A stretch of DNA of 64,000 bases. Origin: Rhodobacterales bacterium HKCCE2091. GTDB taxonomy: Bacteria > Pseudomonadota > Alphaproteobacteria > Rhodobacterales > Rhodobacteraceae. The translations under genes and the position numbers were made by a program. Positions 15,421-23,531 of the stretch are shown piece after piece; the first letter of the stretch is position 1, and every line of letters begins with the position of its first letter. A model generated the notes under the pieces. That model worked only from the letters and a program-made list of their open reading frames with translations, ran no database searches and was not told the origin of the DNA. The stretch spans positions 248,001 through 312,000 of the forward strand of contig WVSL01000003.1 of the NCBI GenBank assembly GCA_015689685.1, in the 5' to 3' direction.

Positions 15421-15445
15421 GGGGCGGGCCGTCGGTGCCCGCCCC
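15421..15445 (+). repeat. Intercistronic hairpin after the binding-protein gene
   Basis: GGGGCGGGC (15421-15429) pairs perfectly with 15437-15445. There is no T run, so it more likely stabilises or attenuates the message between the binding-protein and permease genes than terminates it. It also covers the alternative GTG start at 15435. Confidence 0.65.
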
Positions 15446-15455
15446 GCATCATCCC

Positions 15456-16229
15456 ATGCGCCCCCTCACGCCCATTTCGCCGCGGCTCCGCATCGCGCTC
15501 GGCCTCGGCTTCTTCGTCCTCTTCTTCGCCGCCTGGGCCGCCGTGACTCTCGGCGGCCTCGTCTCGCGCACCTTCCTCGCCGACCCGATCACGATGCTGC
15601 AGGACGGCTGGTACCTCCTGTCCGAACGCGGCTTCGCCGAGGACATCGGCATCACCGTATGGCGCGTGGTCGGCGGCTTCGTCATGGCCGCGGTCATCGG
15701 CGTGCCGCTCGGCATCGCGATGGGCGCCTACAAGCCGATCGAGGCGCTGCTGGAGCCCTTCGTCAGCTTCGCGCGCTACCTGCCCGCCTCGGCCTTCATC
15801 CCGCTCCTGATCCTCTGGGCCGGGATCGGGGAGATGCAGAAACTCCTGGTGATCTTCATCGGCTCGGTGTTCCAGATCATCCTGATGGTCTCCGTGATCG
15901 TCTCGGCCACCCGCAAGGACCTGGTGGAAGCCGCCTACACGCTCGGCGCGGGGCACACGGGCGTGCTGCGCCGTGTGATCCTGCCCGCCGCCGCGCCCGA
16001 GATCGCGGAGACGCTGCGGCTGGTGCTCGGATGGGCCTGGACCTACGTCATCGTGGCGGAGCTGATCGGGGCCTCGGCGGGGATCGGCTACATGATCATC
16101 GCCTCGCAAGCCCTTCTGGCAACAGGACAAATGATCTTCGGAATCCTCGTGATCGGGATCATCGGCCTGATCTCCGACACCGCCTTCCGGCTCGCCAACC
16201 GCAGCCTCTTTGCCTGGCGGTTCGCATGA
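15456..16229 (+). CDS. ABC transporter permease (NrtB/SsuC-type)
   Basis: 257 residues with about six TM helices and an EAA-like loop (LVEAAYTLGAGHTGVLRRVI, about residues 155-174). I prefer ATG 15456 to GTG 15435 because the latter lies in the hairpin. The stop overlaps the ATPase start by 4 nt. Forms the membrane channel of the importer with the flanking gene products. Confidence 0.87.
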   Translation: MRPLTPISPRLRIALGLGFFVLFFAAWAAVTLGGLVSRTFLADPITMLQDGWYLLSERGFAEDIGITVWRVVGGFVMAAVIGVPLGIAMGAYKPIEALLEPFVSFARYLPASAFIPLLILWAGIGEMQKLLVIFIGSVFQIILMVSVIVSATRKDLVEAAYTLGAGHTGVLRRVILPAAAPEIAETLRLVLGWAWTYVIVAELIGASAGIGYMIIASQALLATGQMIFGILVIGIIGLISDTAFRLANRSLFAWRFA

Positions 16230-17008
16230 GCCTGCTGGAGATCACGGGCGTTACCCGCACCTTTCCCGGCGTCCGCGGCGGTCCGCCGGTGCGCGCGCTG
16301 GAACCTACCGACCTGTCGCTGGAGGAAAACGACTTCGTCACGATCCTGGGGCCGTCGGGCTGCGGCAAGTCCACGCTTCTGCGGATCGTCGGCGGGCTCG
16401 ACCGTCCCACGGCCGGGACTGTCACGCTCGATGGCAGGCCAGTGACCGGGCCGGGCCGCGACCGGGGCATGGTGTTCCAGTCCTACACGCTGTTTCCCTG
16501 GCTGACGGTCGCCGAGAATATCGCGTTCGGGCCGAAGCAGCGCGGGATGCCCGCCGCCGAGATCCGCGAGATCGTCGCAGACTACATCGACGCCGTGGGG
16601 CTCAGGGGGTTCGAGAACTACTGGCCCGCGCACCTGTCGGGCGGAATGCAGCAGCGCTGCGCCATCGCCCGGGCGCTTGCCAACGACCCGCGCGTGCTGC
16701 TGCTGGACGAGCCTTTCGGCGCGCTCGACAACCAGACGCGGATGCTGATGCAGGAGTTGCTGCTGTCGGTGTGGGAAACGCACAGGAAGACGGTGATCTT
16801 CGTGACCCACGACATCGAGGAAGCAGTGTTCATGGCCTCCCGCGTGGTGACGATGACGGCACGGCCCGGGCGGATCAAGTCGATCACGCCGGTGCCGTTC
16901 GGGCATCCGAGGGACTACACGCTGAAGTCGACGCCGGAGTTTTCCGAGATACGGCTGAAGCTGACGGAGGAAATCCGGTCGGAGGCGATCGCCGCGGCGA
17001 AGGGGTAG
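16226..17008 (+). CDS. ABC transporter ATP-binding protein (NrtD/SsuB-type)
   Basis: 260 residues with Walker A GPSGCGKST, signature LSGGMQQR, Walker B VLLLDEPFGALDN and H-loop VTHDIEEA. The ATG overlaps the permease stop. Standard length for this class. Substrate unknown, as for its binding protein. Confidence 0.9.
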   Translation: MSLLEITGVTRTFPGVRGGPPVRALEPTDLSLEENDFVTILGPSGCGKSTLLRIVGGLDRPTAGTVTLDGRPVTGPGRDRGMVFQSYTLFPWLTVAENIAFGPKQRGMPAAEIREIVADYIDAVGLRGFENYWPAHLSGGMQQRCAIARALANDPRVLLLDEPFGALDNQTRMLMQELLLSVWETHRKTVIFVTHDIEEAVFMASRVVTMTARPGRIKSITPVPFGHPRDYTLKSTPEFSEIRLKLTEEIRSEAIAAAKG

Positions 17009-17016
17009 CGCGGAGC

Positions 17017-17050
17017 CGTGGATCGACGGGCCGCGGTGCGGCGATCCACG
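17017..17050. repeat. Inverted repeat after ABC operon, possible terminator
   Basis: CGTGGATCG (17017-17025) and CGATCCACG (17042-17050) are perfect 9-bp arms around a GC-rich loop. No T run follows, so terminator function is uncertain. The remaining bases to 17220 show nothing else I can support. Confidence 0.45.
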
Positions 17051-17220
17051 CTACGTGCTATGGAGATTTATCGATCAACGTCAGGAATAGCCCCGAGCTT
17101 GAACCCGGCGTCACCAAATCGCCGTGCCGGGGGGCGGCCCGGCGATGCGCGGCGGCCTTCGGCCTTGACTCCGCGCCGGGACAAAGCCGCACCGCCGCCC
17201 GACGACGCGCGGCTCCGCGC

Positions 17221-18516
17221 CTACAAGTTCGGCAACCACAATATCAGCGCTGGCACCGCGATCAGAAGCGCAACGTGGAACACGTCCGCCAGGACGAACG
17301 GCGCCGTGCCCTGGAAGATCCGGCCGAGCGGGATATCCCGGGCCACCCCCGATAGGACGTAGACGTTCATCCCCACGGGCGGCGTGATCAGCGCGATCTC
17401 GGTCATCCGGACCACCAGCACCCCGAAGAACACCGCGTCGTAGCCGAGGTCCGTCACCAGCGGGAAGAACAGCGGCACGGTCAGCGTCATCATCGCCGAG
17501 GCATCGAGGATCATGCCGAGGAAGAAGTAGACCAGCAGGATCAGGAGCAGGACCACCAGCGGCGACACCTCCACCGCGCCGACCCATCCGACCACGTTCA
17601 GCGGGATCGTGGTGACGGTGACGAAGGCGTTGAACATGAGCGCGCCGTAGAGAATGCCGAAGATCATGCCGGTGGTCTTGAGCGTCTCCAGCGCGGCGGT
17701 GCGGATCTCCGCGAGCTTCAGGCGGCCGCGTACCAGCGACAGGACGGCGGCCCCGAAGGCGCCGATTGCCCCGGCCTCGGTCGGGGTGAACCAGCCCCAG
17801 ATGATCCCGCCCATGACGAGCACGAACAGCAGGATCACGTCGACCGTCCGCTTAGCCCCGTCCCACCTGCCGGCGAGATCGAAGACCGGGCCGGCGGGAC
17901 CCGCGGCGGGGTTGAGACGGCAGCGGATGCCGATCACGACCATGTAGAACAGCGCCAGCAGGATGCCGGGAATGATGCCGGCGGCGAACATCGCGCCGAT
18001 CGAGGTCTCGGTCAGGATGCCGTAGATGATGAACATGCCCGATGGCGGGATCAGCGATCCGATGGTGCCCCCCGCGGCGACCGATCCGGCCGCGAGGCTG
18101 TCGGAATAGCCATGCTTGCGCATCTCGGGCAGCGCGACGAGCCCCATCGTGGCCGTGGTGGCCAGCGACGAGGCGTTGACCGCGGCGAAACCCGCCGAGG
18201 CCCCGATGGTCGCCATCGCCAGCCCGCCGCGGAAATGCCCGATCATCCGCGCGGCGAAATCGTAGAGGTCGCGGCCGATCCCGCTCGCGAACAGGATCTG
18301 CGCCATGAACAGGAACAGCGGCACGGTGCCGATGGCGTAGTTCGTCGACAGGTCGAAGGCGACGACGCCGAGCTTGATGACGGCGGCGTGGAAACTGATG
18401 AGCACCGCGAAGCCGACGAACCCGACCAGACCCATCGCGAAGCCGATCGGCATCCCGAGCGCGACCAGCCCGAACAGGATTGCGATGCCGATCGCGCCTG
18501 TCTCGACCGGGCTCAT
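17221..18516 (-). CDS. TRAP transporter large permease (DctM family)
   Basis: 431 residues, about 12 hydrophobic segments, with DctM features such as GSVAAGGTIGSLIPPSGMFI and FFGVLVVRMTEIALITPPVG. ATG 18516 overlaps the DctQ-type stop by 4 nt. It is the ion-coupled transport subunit of a carboxylate importer. Last gene of a leftward operon that begins with CoA-transferase genes, so the substrate is presumably activated by CoA transfer after uptake. Confidence 0.92.
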   Translation of the reverse strand: MSPVETGAIGIAILFGLVALGMPIGFAMGLVGFVGFAVLISFHAAVIKLGVVAFDLSTNYAIGTVPLFLFMAQILFASGIGRDLYDFAARMIGHFRGGLAMATIGASAGFAAVNASSLATTATMGLVALPEMRKHGYSDSLAAGSVAAGGTIGSLIPPSGMFIIYGILTETSIGAMFAAGIIPGILLALFYMVVIGIRCRLNPAAGPAGPVFDLAGRWDGAKRTVDVILLFVLVMGGIIWGWFTPTEAGAIGAFGAAVLSLVRGRLKLAEIRTAALETLKTTGMIFGILYGALMFNAFVTVTTIPLNVVGWVGAVEVSPLVVLLLILLVYFFLGMILDASAMMTLTVPLFFPLVTDLGYDAVFFGVLVVRMTEIALITPPVGMNVYVLSGVARDIPLGRIFQGTAPFVLADVFHVALLIAVPALILWLPNL

Positions 18517-19004
18517 TCCGCGGCCTCCCCGCGGCCGAGCGCGGTTTCCAGCGCGCGGTAGAGCAGGACGGCGATCAGCAGCACGATGGCCGCGATCATC
18601 ATCCAGCGGAACGGCGCAACGGGAATGTCGAGGATCGGGGTGGATTCCCCCTGGGCCGACCGCCGCAGGACTTCCTCGATGGCGGAGTTCGCCACCATCC
18701 CCCAGAACCCCGCGCCGAGCGCCAGCATGACCCCGAGCAGCGGGTCGCGCACACGGCGCGGCAGCCGGTCCGTCAGCAGCTCGACCCGCGTATGGGCGCC
18801 GGACCACGCGGTATAGGCCAGCGCGAAGGTGACGGCGGGGATGATGAGGAGTTCCGCCAGGACATAGGTGCCCGGAAAGGCGATGCCGAGAAAGCGGAAC
18901 GTCACCGTCACCACCGTCAGGCACACCAGCGCCGCGATGGCGAGCGTGCCGATGACGGCGGCGAGACCGACGAGCCGGCCGAGGATGGTGCCGATCAGGT
19001 GCAT
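18513..19004 (-). CDS. TRAP transporter small permease (DctQ family)
   Basis: 163 residues with four TM helices and the family pattern ELLIIPAVTFALAYTAWSGAHTRVELL. Coupled to the DctM-type gene by a 4-nt overlap, and preceded on its transcript by a hairpin after the binding-protein gene. Confidence 0.9.
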   Translation of the reverse strand: MHLIGTILGRLVGLAAVIGTLAIAALVCLTVVTVTFRFLGIAFPGTYVLAELLIIPAVTFALAYTAWSGAHTRVELLTDRLPRRVRDPLLGVMLALGAGFWGMVANSAIEEVLRRSAQGESTPILDIPVAPFRWMMIAAIVLLIAVLLYRALETALGRGEAAE

Positions 19005-19024
19005 GAAGTTTCCTGCCCGATGGA

Positions 19025-19048
19025 CCGGGGCGGATCGCTTCGCCCCGG
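19025..19048 (-). repeat. Intercistronic hairpin after TRAP binding-protein gene
   Basis: CCGGGGCG (19025-19032) pairs perfectly with CGCCCCGG (19041-19048) around an 8-nt loop. No T run; likely mRNA stabiliser or attenuator between the binding-protein and permease genes. Confidence 0.6.
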
Positions 19049-19063
19049 CGGGTTAGCCGCCCT

Positions 19064-20059
19064 TTACTGGACGTAGGCCTCGCGGATCGCGTCGAGCACC
19101 GCCGTACCCGGCTTGCCCATCGCGTCGAGTTCCGCCGCGACCTCGCGCAGCGCCGGTTCGAAGGTCGCGGAGTATTCCGCCACCACCTCGTCGGACACGG
19201 TGTTGAACGCCACGCCCTGTTCCTCGCCGTAGGCGCGGCCCGCGTCCTCGGCCTCCTGCGCGATTTCCAGCGTGCGCAGGCTCAGCCACTCGATGTTGTC
19301 GTCGAAGACCTGCTGGATGTCCTCCGGCAGGCTGTCCCAGGCCGCCTGGTTGATCCCGCGCGACGGGTAGGCCCCGCGGCTGTGCGGCAGTTCGGAGTAG
19401 TAGCTGACCACCTCGGCGAAGGACAGCGAGCGCAGCGCCTCGTAGGGCGCGATCACCCCGTCGACCACGCCGCGTTCCAGCGCCGGGTAGGTCTCGGTCA
19501 TCGGCATCGTCACGCCCTCGGCGCCGAAGGCCGCGAGCGGGCCGATGAAGTCCACGGCGGAGCGGATGCGCAGGCCCTGCAGGTCGTCGAGCGTTTCCAC
19601 CGGCCCCTCGCGCAGCAACAGGTGCATCGGCGTGCCGACGTTGTAGCCGAGGACGTGGACGCCGCCCAGTTCCTCGTTGAACTCCGGGAATTCGTTCACC
19701 AGGTCCATGTAGACCGACAGCACGCGTTCGGGGTCGGTGTAGCCGTAGAACATGCCCGGCGTCAGCCGGTTCATGTCGTAGCCCGACCGCGCGTAGATCG
19801 GCGCGATATAGGCCATGTCGGCCACGCCCGCGGCCAGTTCGTCCACGCCCTCGCGGCTGGTGACGAGCGATCCGCCCCAGTAGGGCGTGATCGACACCCG
19901 CCCGCCGGTCTGCTCTTCGATCCGGGCGATCCACTCGGCATCCGCGGCGCCGTAGGGATGGCTTTCGGTGTATGGCGAGGCGTAGGTCAGTTCGAATTCC
20001 TGCGCCGCCAGCGGTCCGGCGAGGATCGCGAGGCCCAGGGTCAGTGTCAGTGTCTTCAC
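19064..20059 (-). CDS. TRAP transporter solute-binding protein (DctP family)
   Basis: 331 residues with signal peptide MKTLTLTLGLAILAGPLAAQ, DctP fold, and the segment LQGLRIRSAVDFIGPLAAFGAE that normally supplies the carboxylate-binding Arg. It follows a CoA-transferase gene by 31 nt in the same leftward operon. Ligand unknown; probably an organic acid used by the adjacent CoA-dependent enzymes. Confidence 0.9.
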   Translation of the reverse strand: MKTLTLTLGLAILAGPLAAQEFELTYASPYTESHPYGAADAEWIARIEEQTGGRVSITPYWGGSLVTSREGVDELAAGVADMAYIAPIYARSGYDMNRLTPGMFYGYTDPERVLSVYMDLVNEFPEFNEELGGVHVLGYNVGTPMHLLLREGPVETLDDLQGLRIRSAVDFIGPLAAFGAEGVTMPMTETYPALERGVVDGVIAPYEALRSLSFAEVVSYYSELPHSRGAYPSRGINQAAWDSLPEDIQQVFDDNIEWLSLRTLEIAQEAEDAGRAYGEEQGVAFNTVSDEVVAEYSATFEPALREVAAELDAMGKPGTAVLDAIREAYVQ

Positions 20060-20090
20060 GGTTCTTTCCTCCCTTGTTTTGGTCGTCGTC

Positions 20091-21218
20091 TCAGCCGCCC
20101 CCCGCGGCCAGGATCCTGTCGTTGTCGTGGCCCGGCACCACCGCGGCCCGGATCGGGCGCGGCGGCCCGATGCGGACGGGCGGGCCGATCTGTGTCAGCG
20201 TGCCGCCACCCGGCGACGCGACCTCGACCACCATCCCGCGCGCGGCGAAACCGGGGTCGGCGATGGCCTCCGCGACATCGTTGACCGGCGCGAACTGGGT
20301 TCCGGCCCGGCCGAGAAGCTCGAGCCAGTGGGCGCGCGGTTGCCCGGCGAAGATCGCGGCGAGGGTTTCGCGGATCTCGGGCCAGCGCGCCCGGTCGAGC
20401 TGGAGCGGCGCGAAGTCCGGCCGTCCTATGACCTCGCAGAAGGTCGCCCAGTAGCGCGGCTCCATGTCGGTCGTGACGAGCCACTTCCCGTCCGCGCAGC
20501 GCCAGAGGCCCAGATCGGCGCGGCGCGTCCCGCGCGGCGGCGCGTCGGCGGGATTTTCGTAACGCGACAGGATGTTGGCGACCAACGTCAGGCTGCAATC
20601 GGCCATCGCGATGTCGAGATGCGTGCCGGCCCCGTCGCGTTCCGCCGCGCGGACGGCGGCGAGGATCGCGAAGGCCGCGTGCGCGCCGGTGACGATGTCG
20701 GCGTTCGGCACACCGGGCAGCCCCGGCGCGTCCGGGTCTTCGCCGGTGCGGCTCAGGACGCCTGACAGCGCCAGCGCCACAGGGTCGTGGCCGGGCTTGT
20801 CGCGGTAGGGGCCGGTCTGGCCGCAGAGCGTCAGGCTCGCGGTCACGATGGCCGGGTTCCGGGCGGCGAAATCCGCGTGGCCGAGCCCGAGCCCCGCCAG
20901 CACGCCGGGGCGGTAATCCTCCACCACCACGTCGACGCCCGCCGCGAGGTCGAGCAGGATCGCCCGCGTCTCCTCCGCCCCGATATCGAGCAGGAGCGAG
21001 GCCTTGTTCCGCGCGAGGATGTCGCGGGCGCGCTGCGCGGCGCGGCCCTCCGGCGACAGCCGGTCCCACCCGAACACCTTTTCCTGCTTCGCGATCTCGC
21101 GCGGGTTCTCCACCCGGATCACCTCGGCGCCCTGATCGGCGAGGAGCCAGGTGCAGTAGGGCCCCGGCAGCAGGCGGCTGAAATCCAGCACCTTGAGGCC
21201 GTCGAGCGCGCCGGTCAT
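20091..21218 (-). CDS. CaiB/BaiF (class III) CoA-transferase
   Basis: 375 residues. The N-terminus LKVLDFSRLLPGPYCTWLLADQ is typical, with the catalytic Asp in NADIVTGAHAAFAILAAV, followed by GAGTHLDIAMAD. ATG 21218 overlaps the upstream gene by 4 nt. The sequence is close to the alpha-methylacyl-CoA racemase branch, so racemase activity is possible instead of CoA transfer. Part of the MarR-box operon running from 23442 leftward into the TRAP genes. Confidence 0.87.
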   Translation of the reverse strand: MTGALDGLKVLDFSRLLPGPYCTWLLADQGAEVIRVENPREIAKQEKVFGWDRLSPEGRAAQRARDILARNKASLLLDIGAEETRAILLDLAAGVDVVVEDYRPGVLAGLGLGHADFAARNPAIVTASLTLCGQTGPYRDKPGHDPVALALSGVLSRTGEDPDAPGLPGVPNADIVTGAHAAFAILAAVRAAERDGAGTHLDIAMADCSLTLVANILSRYENPADAPPRGTRRADLGLWRCADGKWLVTTDMEPRYWATFCEVIGRPDFAPLQLDRARWPEIRETLAAIFAGQPRAHWLELLGRAGTQFAPVNDVAEAIADPGFAARGMVVEVASPGGGTLTQIGPPVRIGPPRPIRAAVVPGHDNDRILAAGGG

Positions 21219-22252
21219 TCCGCCGCCTCCTCGGACGCCGCTCCGGGCGCGGGATGGACCAGGAACAGCGGCCCCGGCAGGCGCGTCGTGCCGCCCTGCC
21301 CGTCCGGAACCTCGCGCCAGAACCCCCGGGCCGCCAGGTGGGCGCTGTTCCGCACCTCGTCCAGCGTCGCGATCGGCGACAGGCCCCACCCCTCGTCCAG
21401 CGACCACCGCCCGAGCGTCGCCTTGTCATGCGCCGCGAAGAACGCGGCGACGAGACCCTGCCAGCGTTCGATCACGTCCTGGTCGGTGTCGGCGACGAGG
21501 ATCGCGTCCCACGCGACATCGGCCAGTTCCCCGGCCATCCCCTGTTCGGCCATCTTCGCGACCACGGCGCGCATCATGCCGGGGTTGTCGATCATCGACC
21601 AAGTGACGTGGCCGTCGGCGCAGGGCCAGACCTGCCGCACGCCCGACTTGCCGCGTACGAGAAGGTTGCCCTTCCGCCGCCCGCTCCGCCCGGTCCAGGC
21701 ATACATCACCGCCTCGCGGTAGTTCGCCAGCGTCGCGCTCTGCACGGCGGAGACGTCGATCCGCTGGCCCTGCCCCGTCCGCCGCCGCGCGGCGAGCCCC
21801 ATCAGCGCCGCCGTCGCCACCTGGATCCCGGTGAGCGCGTAGGCCTGTTCTCCGGGCAGGCGCAGCGGGGGGCGGTCGGGCTCCCCAATCACGGTCATGA
21901 GGCCCGAGGCCGCCATCAGGGTCAGGTCGGTCACGGGCAGGTCGCGAAGGTTGTCCGCGTTGGCGACGACGTGGATCAGCCGGGGCCGGCCGTCGCGCGG
22001 ATCGTCTGTCGCGGCGGCCCTGCGGCGGCGGCCGTCGAGGAAGATGTCGGCCCCGTCGAGAAGCGTCGCCAGAGCCTCCCCCGGCCCCGCTTCGCGCAGG
22101 TCCGACAGCCAGGCCTGCCCCTGCGCCGGCGTCCGTTCGCCGGTCTCGCCCGCCAGCACCACGTTCGCGCCGAGACCCGACAGCATCCGCGCGCCCAGGT
22201 CGGTCAACCCGTCGGCAAAGACAACCACGCGAAGGCCGTGCAGCAGCGTCAT
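21215..22252 (-). CDS. CaiB/BaiF family protein lacking the catalytic Asp
   Basis: 345 residues. The class III fold is clear (LLHGLRVVVFADGLTDLGARML; RRRTGQGQRIDVSAVQSATL), but the segment that normally carries the nucleophilic Asp reads LPGEQAYALTGIQVATAAL; an ungapped alignment to its paralogues here puts Tyr at that position. The N-terminal CoA-binding half is also shortened. Overlaps both neighbours by 4 nt. Probably a non-catalytic partner of one of the flanking CoA-transferases, as in heteromeric members of the family; alternatively a decayed duplicate. Confidence 0.75.
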   Translation of the reverse strand: MTLLHGLRVVVFADGLTDLGARMLSGLGANVVLAGETGERTPAQGQAWLSDLREAGPGEALATLLDGADIFLDGRRRRAAATDDPRDGRPRLIHVVANADNLRDLPVTDLTLMAASGLMTVIGEPDRPPLRLPGEQAYALTGIQVATAALMGLAARRRTGQGQRIDVSAVQSATLANYREAVMYAWTGRSGRRKGNLLVRGKSGVRQVWPCADGHVTWSMIDNPGMMRAVVAKMAEQGMAGELADVAWDAILVADTDQDVIERWQGLVAAFFAAHDKATLGRWSLDEGWGLSPIATLDEVRNSAHLAARGFWREVPDGQGGTTRLPGPLFLVHPAPGAASEEAAE

Positions 22253-23442
22253 GCCAGCACCCCCTCGGCCGCCAGCGCCTCGATCTCGCGCGCCTCCATC
22301 CCGAGGATGTCGCGGAACACCGCCTCGTTGTGCTGGCCGAGACAGGGCGACGGGCCGACCGCGTGCGGTGTCGCCGACATCCGCATCGGCGGGGCGGGCA
22401 TGTCGGAGGGGCCGAGAACCGGGTGATCGACGCTGACGAAATGGCCCGATGCGTGCAGGTCCGCGCTTTCGGCGAGGTCGCGGCCGTCGAGAACCGCGGC
22501 CGCGGGAACGCCCGCCGCGGTCAACCGACCGGCCAGGTCGTGACGGTCCTGCGCCGCGGTCAGCGCGGCGATTTCCGCGTCGAGCGCGGTGGCGTTCCGG
22601 AGCCGCGCCTCGCGCGTGGCGAAGCTGCGGTCCGTCGCCATCGCCCCCGCCCCGAGCACGTCGCAAAGCGACTGCCAGTCGGCCTCCGTCTCCGCGGCGA
22701 TGGCGATCCAGGCGTCGCGTCCGGCGCAGGGATAGACCCCGTGCGGCGCCATGCGCGGATCGGAATTGCCCGGTTTCTCCGTGGCGTCGGCGGCGAAGAG
22801 GTCCGCGATGACATGCACCATCGGCTCGATCTGGCTGACGTCGACGTGGCAGCCCTCGCCCGTCCGCGCGCGGCTTTCCAGCGCCGACAGGATCGCCACG
22901 GTCAGGAACATCGGCGCCACCACGTCGCCGTAGGCGAAGGGCGGCATGTGCGGGTCGGACGCGGGCCATCCCGACATGGCGGCGTGCCCGGAATGGGCGG
23001 CGGCGGAGTTGCCGTAGCCGCGGAACCCGGCCATCGGCCCGGTGCGCCCGGCGACCGAGACGCTGGCGAGGATGATGCCGGGATTGATCGCGGCAAGGAC
23101 CGGGTAGCCGAGACCAATCCGCTCCATGTAGCCGGGTCCGAAATTCTCGACCACCACGTCGGCCCATTCCACCAGGCGCTTCGCCACCTCGACCCCGCGC
23201 GGATCGGACAGGTTGATCGTGGCGCTCCATTTCGAGGTGTTGGTCTGGGCGAAGAAGGCCGAGGCGTCGGGATTCTTCGCGTCCCCGTTCGCGAAGGGCG
23301 GCGAGCGGCGGCCGAGATCCAGCCGCTTGCGGCTTTCGATCTTGATGACCTGCGCACCGTTGTCGGCAAGGTCCTTGGTCGCCCGCGGCCCCGCGCCGAC
23401 CCAGGAAAAATCCGCGATCCGTATCCCGTCCAGAGCGCCCAT
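22249..23442 (-). CDS. CaiB/BaiF (class III) CoA-transferase
   Basis: 397 residues. IRIADFSWVGAGPRATKDLA at the N-terminus, then VVVENFGPGYMERIGLG and catalytic Asp in FAYGDVVAPMFLTVAILSAL. GGAGGAAC ribosome site. First gene of the leftward operon, behind a consensus-like promoter overlapped by a GTTCA-N5-TGAAC box. Likely transfers CoA to the acid brought in by the TRAP importer at the end of the operon. Confidence 0.87.
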   Translation of the reverse strand: MGALDGIRIADFSWVGAGPRATKDLADNGAQVIKIESRKRLDLGRRSPPFANGDAKNPDASAFFAQTNTSKWSATINLSDPRGVEVAKRLVEWADVVVENFGPGYMERIGLGYPVLAAINPGIILASVSVAGRTGPMAGFRGYGNSAAAHSGHAAMSGWPASDPHMPPFAYGDVVAPMFLTVAILSALESRARTGEGCHVDVSQIEPMVHVIADLFAADATEKPGNSDPRMAPHGVYPCAGRDAWIAIAAETEADWQSLCDVLGAGAMATDRSFATREARLRNATALDAEIAALTAAQDRHDLAGRLTAAGVPAAAVLDGRDLAESADLHASGHFVSVDHPVLGPSDMPAPPMRMSATPHAVGPSPCLGQHNEAVFRDILGMEAREIEALAAEGVLA

Positions 23443-23498
23443 GTTCCTCCCCGGCGCTGGTGCCGCCCGGATCCGTGACCCGCGGCGGCTTTGGTTGA

Positions 23499-23527
23499 AA
23501 ATTAGTTCACCGAATGAACCGTGTCAA
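23499..23527 (-). promoter_or_regulatory. Sigma-70-type promoter of the CoA-transferase/TRAP operon
   Basis: On the minus strand TTGACA (23527-23522), 17-nt spacer, TAATTT (23504-23499). This is nearly consensus, 56 nt before the start codon at 23442. The spacer is filled by the GTTCA-N5-TGAAC palindrome, the geometry of a repressed promoter. Confidence 0.72.
23505..23519. promoter_or_regulatory. Operator 1: GTTCA-N5-TGAAC palindrome
   Basis: Perfect 5-bp arms with 5-bp spacer, inside the promoter spacer upstream of the CoA-transferase at 22249-23442. The extended match ATTAGTTCA...GAACC is shared with the two sites at 25865 and 25926. Confidence 0.7.
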
Positions 23528-23531
23528 TCGG

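Noticed and set aside
17009-17220. Search for a small gene or RNA between the ABC and first TRAP operons
   Set aside because: Apart from the 9-bp inverted repeat at 17017-17050 there is no frame with a ribosome site and no structured RNA I could recognise.
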